A stretch of 7,990 nt of DNA from the NCBI GenBank assembly GCA_900552245.1, contig URYY01000102.1, positions 1 through 7,990 on the forward strand. The letters run 5' to 3'. This DNA comes from an uncultured Opitutales bacterium. Lineage in GTDB: Bacteria; Verrucomicrobiota; Verrucomicrobiia; Opitutales; Intestinicryptomonadaceae. The first letter of the stretch is position 1, and each line of letters begins with the position of its first letter. The notes below the pieces were generated by a model. It was not told the DNA's origin, ran no database searches, and was given only the letters and a program-made list of their open reading frames with translations. The translations under genes and the position numbers were made by a program. Positions 1 to 5,723 of the stretch are shown piece after piece.

Positions 1-363
1 GGTATTTTCGTTTATGAGAGCCTCTATCTTAGTTTCGTCAATATTTAAGGTGTCTTCTCGCACGTCGCACCATGCGATTTTTGCGCCCCTTAATGCAAAG
101 GCGTTTGCAGTCGAAACAAAAGTGTAGCTCGGAATTATCACTTCGTCTTTTTCCGACAAATTGCAAAGCAGAGCCGCCATATCTAAAGACGCCGTCCCGG
201 AAGTCGTAAGAAGCGCCAGATTTGCCCCCGTAAGCTCGCGCAATTTCTCGTGGCAGGCGGCGGTCAATTTGCCGTCGCCGTGCAAATGGTCGCTATCGAC
301 GGCCTGATGCATGTAATTAAATTCATTGCCGCTTATGTACAACTTATTAAATGGAACTTTCAT
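1..363 (-). CDS. wecE: dTDP-4-amino-4,6-dideoxygalactose transaminase WecE (partial, C-terminus off window)
   Basis: PLP-dependent sugar aminotransferase that converts dTDP-4-keto-6-deoxy-D-glucose to dTDP-4-amino-4,6-dideoxy-D-galactose with glutamate as amino donor. The product is the precursor of Fuc4NAc-type sugars in cell-surface glycans; the enzyme is cytoplasmic. Only the first 121 residues are present, about a third of the usual ~375. They match the WecE N-terminus closely: MKVPFNKLYISGNEF start, HLHGDG at 27-31, the cofactor-phosphate loop LTTSGTASLDMAALL at 52-66, PSYTFVSTANAF at 78-89, LRGAK at 91-95 and DTLNIDE at 104-110. These features separate it from generic DegT proteins. The PLP lysine lies beyond the window edge. 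The ATG at 361-363 gives the expected N-terminus but has no Shine-Dalgarno sequence. It lies 50 nt downstream of hpt on the same strand, so the two may be co-transcribed. Family assignment is strong; the exact sugar isomer is inferred. Confidence 0.88.
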   Translation of the reverse strand, partial: MKVPFNKLYISGNEFNYMHQAVDSDHLHGDGKLTAACHEKLRELTGANLALLTTSGTASLDMAALLCNLSEKDEVIIPSYTFVSTANAFALRGAKIAWCDVREDTLNIDETKIEALINENT

Positions 364-413
364 ATAGCTTAGTTTTATAATTTGGTTGGAATTTATCTCG
401 CACAAACGCGGGT

Positions 414-941
414 TTATTGCAATACGCAAATGTAGGGCAAGTCGCGATAGAGCCCCGCGCTATCCATTCCAAAGCCCACGACGTATTCGTCCGGAATTTC
501 AAAGCCTTGGAAGTCGGGCTTTACCGAACCGCGATTTTTAGAAATCTTATTTAGCAAAAAGCAAGTTTTCACCTCGCTAGCACCGCGCGACTTTAACTCG
601 GCAATAAGTGTCTTTGCCGTAAGGCCCGTATCGAGAATATCGTCTATAAGAAGTACTCGCTTTCCACTCAAATCCGGAAGCTCTCCGGATATCTCAACTT
701 TGCCTGAAGAGACATGCAAGTCTTTGTAGCTGGACGCCCTGATAGAATACACTTCAACTTTAAAATCGATTTTTGCAACTAAAGACTCCGCAAACTTGCG
801 GGCCCCCTCCAAAAGCCAAATGAAGGCGATTTTGTCCTTATCTGCAACATTTGCATAGCAGCCCGATACATCGCGCGCTATCTCGGATATTCTCTTATCC
901 AACTGTTCTCTTGAAATAATTACTTTTGAAAAATCACACAT
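414..941 (-). CDS. hpt: Hypoxanthine(-guanine) phosphoribosyltransferase
   Basis: Cytoplasmic purine-salvage enzyme joining hypoxanthine or guanine to PRPP to give IMP or GMP. At 175 residues it has normal family length. The PRPP-binding signature VLLIDDILDTGLTAK lies at 96-110, with acidic pair D100-D101 where most relatives have E-D. The flexible-loop region SIRASSYKD lies at 67-75. K132 sits where the base-contacting lysine is expected. The C-terminal block FEIPDEYVVGFGMD...YRDLPYI (147-171) is nearly the family consensus, with D160 as the metal/base-site aspartate. Odd point: the loop usually read L-K/R-G is LLEG here, with E45 in place of the basic residue. I chose the ATG at 939-941. 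The reading frame continues upstream to a TTG near 1082, but that extension is AT-rich, unlike the family, and would cross the divergent promoter region. No Shine-Dalgarno is visible. Stop is TAA at 414-416. A guanine- or xanthine-preferring relative cannot be excluded. Confidence 0.92.
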   Translation of the reverse strand: MCDFSKVIISREQLDKRISEIARDVSGCYANVADKDKIAFIWLLEGARKFAESLVAKIDFKVEVYSIRASSYKDLHVSSGKVEISGELPDLSGKRVLLIDDILDTGLTAKTLIAELKSRGASEVKTCFLLNKISKNRGSVKPDFQGFEIPDEYVVGFGMDSAGLYRDLPYICVLQ

Positions 942-962
942 TGCCAAATTTTTAAAATTGGG

Positions 963-991
963 AAAGTAAAATATGTCCGCGATTTTGCCAA
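963..991 (-). promoter_or_regulatory. Candidate sigma70-type promoter for hpt-wecE
   Basis: Read on the minus strand: TTGGCA (-35, 986-991), a 17-nt spacer, then TACTTT (-10, 963-968). The -10 box is poor (3 of 6 consensus bases). The predicted start of transcription falls around 955-957, about 15 nt before the hpt ATG, so the leader would be short. The -35 box is part of the repeated TTGCCAAA word in this intergenic region. Inference only. Confidence 0.3.
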
Positions 992-1021
992 ATAAAATTT
1001 TAATTGAAAAAAACGCAAATT

Positions 1022-1049
1022 TTGGCAAGATTTGGCTCTTGTATATGAT
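1022..1049 (+). promoter_or_regulatory. Candidate sigma70-type promoter for the dehydratase-aminotransferase pair
   Basis: TTGGCA (1022-1027), a 16-nt spacer and TATGAT (1044-1049). This predicts a transcript start near 1056 and a leader of about 40 nt before the ATG at 1095. The leader could form a small hairpin, CGCC at 1055-1058 with GGCG at 1066-1069. A second TATAAT at 1091-1096 overlaps the start codon, but its only -35-like partner, TTGATA at 1071-1076, is 14 nt away, which is too close. No ops/RfaH-type element was seen. Confidence 0.45.
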
Positions 1050-1094
1050 AGTTTCGCCCGCAATAGGCGCTTGATATTGCAAAATTCAAATATA

Positions 1095-2966
1095 ATGGAC
1101 AAAGGAGCTTTCAGAAAATTCTTCTCTTTTAGAATACTGGCTATCGCCACTTTATACGGGTTGATAATAGTCTCCGCCTATCTCTTTGCATACGCAATGA
1201 GGTTTGACTTCGACTTAAAAAAAGCTCTCGATGGAACCAACCACTTCGACTTCTATCTGTCGCTCGTATTCATAGTATTTCTGAAGCTTGCGCTACTTGC
1301 GGTGTTTGGACAATTCAGAAGCCTACTCAGGTTTTTCCACATGCCGGATTTGGTGAAGATATTTCTATCTATAAGCATCGCCGAGAGCATAATACTGATG
1401 CTTACAATGATAGATGTAATACAAAATTCCAGGGGAATTATAGCGATGGATTACATATTGTCGCTAGTTGGAATTTGCGGATTTAGGATTTTGTTTAGAA
1501 TATACAACGAGCGCAATTTAAAATCGGACGGCAAAAAATTAAACGCGAGAATTGCGATAGTCGGAGCCGGAGATACGGGCTGTTCGCTGGCCGCAGACCT
1601 ATTGGGTAGGCGGCGGTTAGGGATAAGTCCGGTATTGTTCTTGGACGACGACAAGTCAAAGCAGGGGCGCTCAATTATGGGTCTAAACGTGCTGGCAATT
1701 CCGGAGAATTTTGGAACGCTTAAAAATATATATTCCATAGATAAGCTCATAATCGCGATGCCAAGCGCGCCGCGCCATAAGATTGGCGAGATTGCAAAAA
1801 ACGCTAGAAAGGCCAATTTGAGCGTAAACATAGTGCCCTCCCCTGAAGAGCTTGCCAGCGGTAAAGTTACTATGTCCAAAGTGCGCAATGTAGAAATTGA
1901 GGACATACTCGGCAGAAAGCCCGTTGAGCTTGAAAGTGCGGCGCTGCGCGAGATGGTCCGAGGGAAGGTCGTTTTGGTAACTGGAGCGGGCGGCAGCATA
2001 GGCAGCGAGCTTTGCAGGCAAATTGCAGCTAGGAATCCATCTTTACTGGTGTTGCTTGAACAGTGCGAAGTGCAGATGTTTCAGGTTGAGCAGGAGCTTT
2101 TGTCTATGGAGTTGGGAGTGGACATACGCTGCGCAATAGCGGATGTCACGGACGAGGATAGAATGCGCGAAGTTTTTGCAAAATATTCACCGGAAATCGT
2201 GTTCCACGCGGCGGCGCACAAACACGTTCCGATGATGGAATCGCAACCTGGAGAGGCGTTAAAAAATAATACGCTCGGAACTTGGATAACGGCAAACTGC
2301 GCCTCTGAAGCCAAAGTAAAAAAGTTCGTCTTAATTTCAACCGACAAGGCCGTAAATCCTACCAACGTAATGGGTGCTACAAAGCGCCTTGCAGAAATGT
2401 GCATAAGGGCTATGCAGACGAAACCCGGCAACACTACGGCCTTTGCGGCGGTGCGATTTGGGAATGTCTTGGGCTCCTCCGGCAGCGTAATTCCGACTTT
2501 TAAAAAACAGATAGAAAAAGGCGGCCCCGTAACGGTTACCCACCCGGAAATAACGCGCTTTTTTATGACGATTCCGGAAGCGGTAGGACTAGTGTTGCAA
2601 TGCGGAGCCTTGGCAGACGGCGGGGAAATATTTGTCCTTGATATGGGAAACCCCATGAAGATAATCGACATCGCCCGCCAAATGATATCGCTCAGCGGCT
2701 TTGAGCCGAACGTCGATATAGAGATAAAGATAACGGGGCTTAGACCGGGCGAGAAACTCTTTGAGGAAATAATGCACAAAAGCGAACACCTCACAAAGAC
2801 AAAGCACCCGCGCATATTCGGATTTGAAGCTCCAAACCCATCGTACGACGAAGTGCTAGACATAATTTCAGACATAAAAAAATACGCCAATCATTCGGAC
2901 TCAAATTCGCTAAAGCGTCTAATTTTGAAGTACGTCCCCGAATACAAGCCCCAATTTAACGACTAA
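1095..2966 (+). CDS. Membrane-anchored NDP-sugar 4,6-dehydratase (PglF/WbpM/CapD family)
   Basis: Long-form polysaccharide-biosynthesis dehydratase, 623 residues, the usual length for PglF and WbpM. It would convert UDP-GlcNAc (or a related UDP-HexNAc) to the 4-keto-6-deoxy sugar, at the inner face of the cytoplasmic membrane. Hydrophobic stretches near 14-34, 54-74, 88-106 and 118-136 give the four-helix anchor. A first Rossmann-like region carries VGAGDTG at 156-162. The catalytic extended-SDR domain starts with VTGAGGSIGSE at 295-305. HAAAHKHVPMME lies at 371-382, STDKAV at 415-420, and RFGNVLGSSGSV at 454-465. In the active site M426 replaces the SDR tyrosine of Y-x3-K (M426-G-A-T-K430), as known for PglF-type enzymes, so T416-D417-K418 are the likely catalytic residues. 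ATG 1095 is the first ATG in frame; an upstream TTG near 1032 would add an unconserved tail. It ends one base before the aminotransferase. Family is certain, substrate inferred. Confidence 0.93.
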   Translation: MDKGAFRKFFSFRILAIATLYGLIIVSAYLFAYAMRFDFDLKKALDGTNHFDFYLSLVFIVFLKLALLAVFGQFRSLLRFFHMPDLVKIFLSISIAESIILMLTMIDVIQNSRGIIAMDYILSLVGICGFRILFRIYNERNLKSDGKKLNARIAIVGAGDTGCSLAADLLGRRRLGISPVLFLDDDKSKQGRSIMGLNVLAIPENFGTLKNIYSIDKLIIAMPSAPRHKIGEIAKNARKANLSVNIVPSPEELASGKVTMSKVRNVEIEDILGRKPVELESAALREMVRGKVVLVTGAGGSIGSELCRQIAARNPSLLVLLEQCEVQMFQVEQELLSMELGVDIRCAIADVTDEDRMREVFAKYSPEIVFHAAAHKHVPMMESQPGEALKNNTLGTWITANCASEAKVKKFVLISTDKAVNPTNVMGATKRLAEMCIRAMQTKPGNTTAFAAVRFGNVLGSSGSVIPTFKKQIEKGGPVTVTHPEITRFFMTIPEAVGLVLQCGALADGGEIFVLDMGNPMKIIDIARQMISLSGFEPNVDIEIKITGLRPGEKLFEEIMHKSEHLTKTKHPRIFGFEAPNPSYDEVLDIISDIKKYANHSDSNSLKRLILKYVPEYKPQFND

Positions 2967-2967
2967 A

Positions 2968-4146
2968 ATGAATCTCGAAAATTTTAAGAAGTGGCCCTAT
3001 TTTGACGAGGCCGACATAAGCGCAGTTGCGGAAGTCATGCGAAGCGGGAAAGTTAACCGCTGGACGGGCACAAAAAATTTGGAATTTGAAAAGAAGCTCT
3101 GCGATATAACGGGCGCGAAATACGCAATAGCGCTTGCAAACGGAAGCCTTGCGCTCGAACTTGCGCTATATGCGCTTGGAGTTGGCGAGGGAGATGAAGT
3201 TATAACGACTTGCAGAACTTTTATGGCCTCGGCAAGCGCCGCCGTAATGCGCGGTGCGCGTCCAGTTGTAGCGGACGTCGATTTAAATTCGCAAAACATA
3301 AGGGCCGAAACTATAGAAAAATGCATAACGCCAAAGACGAAGGCCATAATTGCAGTTCACCTCGGAGGCATGCCCTGCGAGATGGACGAAATTATGGAGC
3401 TTGCAAGAAAGCATAATCTGAAAGTTATAGAGGATTGCGCTCAAGCCCACGGCGCGCTTTACAAGGGCAAGTCTGTCGGAACCATAGGCGATATAGGCGC
3501 ATGGAGCTTCTGCCAAGATAAAATTATCACAACCTGCGGCGAAGGCGGAGCGGTCACAACAAACGACGAAAACCTGTGGCGCAAGATGTGGGAATTTAAG
3601 GACCACGGCAAGAGCTACGACGCGGTATTTAAGCGCAAGCATCCGGAGGGCTTCAGATGGCTCATCGAATCTTTCGGCACAAATTACAGGTTAAGCGAAG
3701 TTGCTTGCGCTCAAGGAATCCTCTGGCTAAACAAGCTCGAAAGTTGGATTGAAATTAGAAACAAGCACGCCGCAAAGCTAAGCGAAACATTGAAAAATTT
3801 CAAGGCTATACGCATTCAAGAGACGCCTAGCTACATGCGAAACGCTTTCTATAAATACTACTGCTTTGTAAAGCCCGAAGAGCTCAAGCCGGACTGGTCG
3901 CGCGATAGAATTGCAAAGGAAATTTCTGCAAGGGGCATCCCCTGCTTTGCGGGCGCATGCTGGAACGTGTCGGCTGAAAAATGCTTTTTAGACAGGGGCT
4001 GGGGCAAGACGAAAGAGGAATTGCCAAACGCCTACAAGCTTGGCGAAACCTCGCTTATGCTGCTTGTACACCCGACTATTACAGACGCCGATATGGACGG
4101 CGCCTGCGAAATCATAAGCGAAGTTCTAAAGCAAGCGAGCAAGTAA
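2968..4146 (+). CDS. DegT/DnrJ/EryC1/StrS-family sugar aminotransferase
   Basis: PLP-dependent aminotransferase (fold type I), 392 residues, full length. It is expected to aminate the 4-keto (or a 3-keto) position of a nucleotide sugar, most simply the product of the dehydratase encoded immediately upstream. The protein shows VNRWTG at 29-34, ALANGSLALELAL at 55-67 (cofactor-phosphate region), VIEDCAQAHGA at 153-163 with D156 facing the PLP ring nitrogen, and WSFCQDKIITT at 179-189 with K185 as the PLP Schiff-base lysine, then GEGGAVTTND at 191-200. FGTNYRLSE (236-244) is typical of the family. Residue 190 is Cys, where I would expect Gly in relatives with this motif. The gene starts one base after the upstream stop and has no Shine-Dalgarno, which suggests translational coupling. 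It is a different subfamily from the WecE protein at the left edge. The exact keto-sugar substrate and stereochemistry cannot be read from the sequence. Confidence 0.92.
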   Translation: MNLENFKKWPYFDEADISAVAEVMRSGKVNRWTGTKNLEFEKKLCDITGAKYAIALANGSLALELALYALGVGEGDEVITTCRTFMASASAAVMRGARPVVADVDLNSQNIRAETIEKCITPKTKAIIAVHLGGMPCEMDEIMELARKHNLKVIEDCAQAHGALYKGKSVGTIGDIGAWSFCQDKIITTCGEGGAVTTNDENLWRKMWEFKDHGKSYDAVFKRKHPEGFRWLIESFGTNYRLSEVACAQGILWLNKLESWIEIRNKHAAKLSETLKNFKAIRIQETPSYMRNAFYKYYCFVKPEELKPDWSRDRIAKEISARGIPCFAGACWNVSAEKCFLDRGWGKTKEELPNAYKLGETSLMLLVHPTITDADMDGACEIISEVLKQASK

Positions 4147-4147
4147 G

Positions 4148-4167
4148 AAGCGGCTTAAGAACCGCTT
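4148..4167 (+). terminator. Weak hairpin just after the aminotransferase stop
   Basis: AAGCGG (4148-4153) pairs with CCGCTT (4162-4167) around an 8-nt loop, starting 2 nt after the TAA. No run of T follows on either strand, so it is not a standard intrinsic terminator. It could mark a processed or stabilised 3' end. Confidence 0.3.
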
Positions 4168-4215
4168 GTGTGATACGCTAAAATCGATAGGCTAGTCGCG
4201 GGCATTTTATCTTCA

Positions 4216-4314
4216 ATGGATTGCGCTTGCAGCAAAGGCTATGTGGCTAATGCAAAAACCAAGTGCGCTTACATTCCGCAGGAGCAAGGTTTGCGATTCG
4301 AAAAATTTTTATAG
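4216..4314 (+). CDS. Doubtful 32-residue ORF, possible gene remnant
   Basis: The ATG at 4216 opens a 32-codon frame ending in TAG at 4312-4314. The peptide begins MDCACSKGYVANAKTKC, with three cysteines at residues 3, 5 and 17, and ends EQGLRFEKFL. The frame stays open upstream to a TGA at 4171-4173, adding 14 codons without a better start. The spacing C-x-C-x(4)-V-x(6)-C resembles small disulfide-rich repeats, and codon choice looks like that of neighbouring genes. However, there is no Shine-Dalgarno, no promoter and no recognised family. It may be the tail of a decayed gene or a chance frame. Low confidence. Confidence 0.15.
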   Translation: MDCACSKGYVANAKTKCAYIPQEQGLRFEKFL

Positions 4315-4396
4315 GCTCAAAGCTCTCGCAAAAAACATTAGCATGCGGCATAGATAAGGAATCTAGGAATAAGAGTTTTTAGCAAAGCAAATTCAG

Positions 4397-4423
4397 AGTC
4401 GGATTCCGATTAGAATAATTTTT
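4397..4423 (+). terminator. Possible intrinsic terminator, rightward
   Basis: AGTCGG (4397-4402) pairs with CCGATT (4406-4411) across a 3-nt ATT loop; one pair is G-U. A TTTTT run follows at 4419-4423, but 7 nt separate it from the stem. It lies 250 nt past the aminotransferase stop, so it would be a late backup terminator at best. Confidence 0.25.
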
Positions 4424-4424
4424 C

Positions 4425-4455
4425 GCAGCTTTAATAATCCTCTTATTATTGCCGC
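4425..4455 (-). terminator. Bulged hairpin downstream of the Sel1 gene
   Basis: Begins 27 nt beyond the Sel1 gene's stop codon. In the leftward transcript GCGGC pairs with GCUGC (one G-U) and AAUAAU pairs with AUUAUU, around an AAGAGG loop with a 3-nt AAA bulge on the 3' side. This gives 11 pairs in two blocks. No U-tract follows directly, so I read it as a possible 3'-end structure and not a firm terminator. Confidence 0.35.
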
Positions 4456-4482
4456 TTTGCAAAATGCGTACTTTAGATTTGA

Positions 4483-5478
4483 TTAGTCAAACTCGCCGCG
4501 TTCGTACTTCTTTGCAAGCTCGTGCGCCTTTTTAAGATCTTCCTTTGTCAAATTCTTCTCGGCAGACTTTGCCAAATATTCTTGGGCTTGTTTACACCCT
4601 CCCTTTGCGGACAAGATAAGCCAAGCGTGAGCCTTCAAGGCATTCTTCGCCAAACCTTTCCCATCTATATAAGCTGCAGCTAAGTTATGCTGAGCCACAG
4701 CATGTCCTTGTTCGGCGGCCTTTCTATACCACTTCACAGCCTCTTCAGGATTCTTTTCCACTCCATCGCCAAACCAATACGCATTACCCAAAAGGGCCTG
4801 CGCCTCCAAATAGCCCTGCTCGGCGGCCTTTCTCCACCACTTTACGGCCTCCGCTAGATTCTTTTCGACTCCATAGCCTTTAAAATACGCAATTCCCAAT
4901 TTATTCTGAGCCTCCGCATTGCCTTGCTCGGCGGATTTCCTCAACAACTTCAATGCCTCCGATAAGTTCTTTTCAACTCCTATACCGTTGAAATACAAAG
5001 CCCCCAAGTTTAGACTAGACCCTATATCGCCCTGCTCGGCAGATTTTCTGATCCACTTCACGGCCTCCTTAGGATTCTTCTCTACTCCTAGACCTTGCAT
5101 ATACGCAACCCCTAAATTGCCCTGAGCCTCCTCATGCCCGCGCTCGGCGGCCTTTCTCCACCACTTTACGGCTTCTGCAGGATTCTTCTCTACTCCTACA
5201 CCTTCCATATATACAAAGCCCAATTTATTCTGAGCACCCGCATGCCCCTGCTCGGCGGCCTTTCTCCACCACTTCACGGCTTCTGCTGGATTCTTTTCCA
5301 CTCCATAGCCGTTGAGATAGCAATTTCCCAAGTTAAACTGAGCTTCCGCAAATCCGCGCTCGGCGGCCTCTCTGTAAAGCTCGGCAGCTTTTGGGGCATT
5401 TATATCGCCAGCATCTGCGGCAAACGCACCGCATGCAAAAAACACAAACGCTATAAGCAATAAGTTTAATTTCTTCAT
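4483..5478 (-). CDS. Exported Sel1-repeat protein (seven repeats)
   Basis: 331-residue protein with an N-terminal signal peptide: KK at 2-3, a hydrophobic core around 4-18 and a likely signal-peptidase I site after AFA (18-20). C16 is preceded by FFA, a poor lipobox, so I favour a soluble periplasmic or secreted form. Residues 44-295 are seven back-to-back 36-residue Sel1 (TPR-like) repeats: 44-79, 80-115, 116-151, 152-187, 188-223, 224-259 and 260-295. The typical unit is AEAQ-x2-LG-x2-Y-x2-G-x-GVEKNP-x-EAVKWWRKAAEQG. Repeat 4 (IGSSLNLG..., LKLLRK) and repeat 7 (GLAKNALKAHAWL) are the most divergent. A charged helical tail closes the protein. Such solenoids are protein-interaction scaffolds; the partner is unknown. 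The gene stands alone, convergent with the aminotransferase gene and divergent from the opp operon. The ATG at 5476-5478 is chosen for the signal peptide; upstream is A-rich with no Shine-Dalgarno. Confidence 0.9.
   Translation of the reverse strand: MKKLNLLLIAFVFFACGAFAADAGDINAPKAAELYREAAERGFAEAQFNLGNCYLNGYGVEKNPAEAVKWWRKAAEQGHAGAQNKLGFVYMEGVGVEKNPAEAVKWWRKAAERGHEEAQGNLGVAYMQGLGVEKNPKEAVKWIRKSAEQGDIGSSLNLGALYFNGIGVEKNLSEALKLLRKSAEQGNAEAQNKLGIAYFKGYGVEKNLAEAVKWWRKAAEQGYLEAQALLGNAYWFGDGVEKNPEEAVKWYRKAAEQGHAVAQHNLAAAYIDGKGLAKNALKAHAWLILSAKGGCKQAQEYLAKSAEKNLTKEDLKKAHELAKKYERGEFD
4594..5349 (-). repeat. 108-bp tandem repeats encoding the Sel1 units (7 copies)
   Basis: 756 bp made of seven 108-bp units in register with the 36-residue protein repeats. 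An identical 20-mer, CGGCGGCCTTTCTCCACCAC on the plus strand, occurs at 4821-4840, 5145-5164 and 5253-5272, spaced by exactly 108 and 324 bp. Between these identical blocks the copies differ mainly at third codon positions (for example GCTGGA against GCAGGA), so the array is not a very recent amplification. Confidence 0.9.
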
Positions 5479-5534
5479 TTTTTATCTTAGTCTTGAAAAT
5501 TCATCAAAGTAAAAGCGGTTCTGAAGTGCTAGTT

Positions 5535-5562
5535 AATGTACAATAAATCTGATACTTTTCAA
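5535..5562 (-). promoter_or_regulatory. Candidate promoter for the Sel1 gene
   Basis: On the minus strand: TTGAAA (-35, 5557-5562), a 16-nt spacer, then TACATT (-10, 5535-5540). This predicts a start near 5528 and a leader of about 50 nt. A 9-bp inverted repeat, TGAAAATTC at 5494-5502 and GAATTTTCA at 5563-5571, brackets the promoter and leader and could be an operator, though both arms are AT-rich words. Confidence 0.35.
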
Positions 5563-5683
5563 GAATTTTCATATCGCTTTTAATATTTCAGTTTATAGAT
5601 GTTTTGAGGAGACAAATGTAAGCAAAAAAGATTCCCCAATCTAATTTCAAGCGCCCCGAATTTGAAGCTCTTAAAAGCCAACC

Positions 5684-5712
5684 TTGACAAAAAGCAGCCC
5701 TCCAAACATTAT
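5684..5712 (+). promoter_or_regulatory. Strong-looking sigma70 promoter for the RsbW-like/opp operon
   Basis: A perfect TTGACA (5684-5689) is followed after 17 nt by CATTAT (5707-5712, 4 of 6 consensus bases). A better box, TATAGT at 5710-5715, has a 20-nt spacer. Either choice puts the transcript start at about 5719-5722, only 2-5 nt before the ATG at 5724, so the mRNA would be nearly leaderless. Confidence 0.5.
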
Positions 5713-5723
5713 AGTGCGCGTTT

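Larger units (their letters stand above)
4147..4482. other. Convergent intergenic region, 336 nt
   Basis: Lies between the 3' ends of the aminotransferase gene and the Sel1 gene. It holds three weak hairpins (listed separately), a short cysteine-containing ORF at 4216-4314, and a 7-bp inverted repeat, GCTAATG at 4246-4252 against CATTAGC at 4336-4342, 83 nt apart. I see no tRNA, no canonical intrinsic terminator with a U-tract directly after a GC-rich stem, no transposon end and no long ORF. It may be a decayed gene remnant or plain 3' spacer. Confidence 0.6.

Noticed and set aside
942..1082. N-terminal extension of Hpt to a TTG near 1082
   Set aside because: The added 47 residues are AT-driven and absent from the family, and would run through the divergent promoter region; ATG at 941 gives normal family length.
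1032..1094. N-terminal extension of the dehydratase to a TTG near 1032
   Set aside because: Starts within the proposed promoter, and the extra 21 residues do not resemble family N-termini; ATG at 1095 directly precedes the first membrane helix.
1071..1096. TTGATA...TATAAT as the dehydratase promoter
   Set aside because: The spacer is only 14 nt and the -10 box overlaps the start codon.
1451..2890. Long open frames on the minus strand opposite the dehydratase gene (around 1451-1999 and 2081-2890)
   Set aside because: Their translations show no family features and are Ser/Pro-rich mirrors of a clearly conserved plus-strand protein; codon structure belongs to the plus strand.
4285..4305. GGTTTGCGATTCG as a tRNA T-arm
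   Set aside because: No acceptor stem, anticodon arm or CCA end can be built around it.
4594..5349. Regular repeats as a CRISPR array or satellite
   Set aside because: The period is a coding 108 bp matching 36-residue Sel1 units, with no spacers and no cas genes.
5463..5478. Sel1 protein as a lipoprotein via C16
   Set aside because: The residues before the cysteine are F-F-A, not a normal lipobox, while AFA at 18-20 is a good signal-peptidase I site.
5536..5583. 15-codon ORF upstream of the Sel1 gene on the plus strand
   Set aside because: Too short, no ribosome binding site, AT-rich, and lies over the likely minus-strand promoter.
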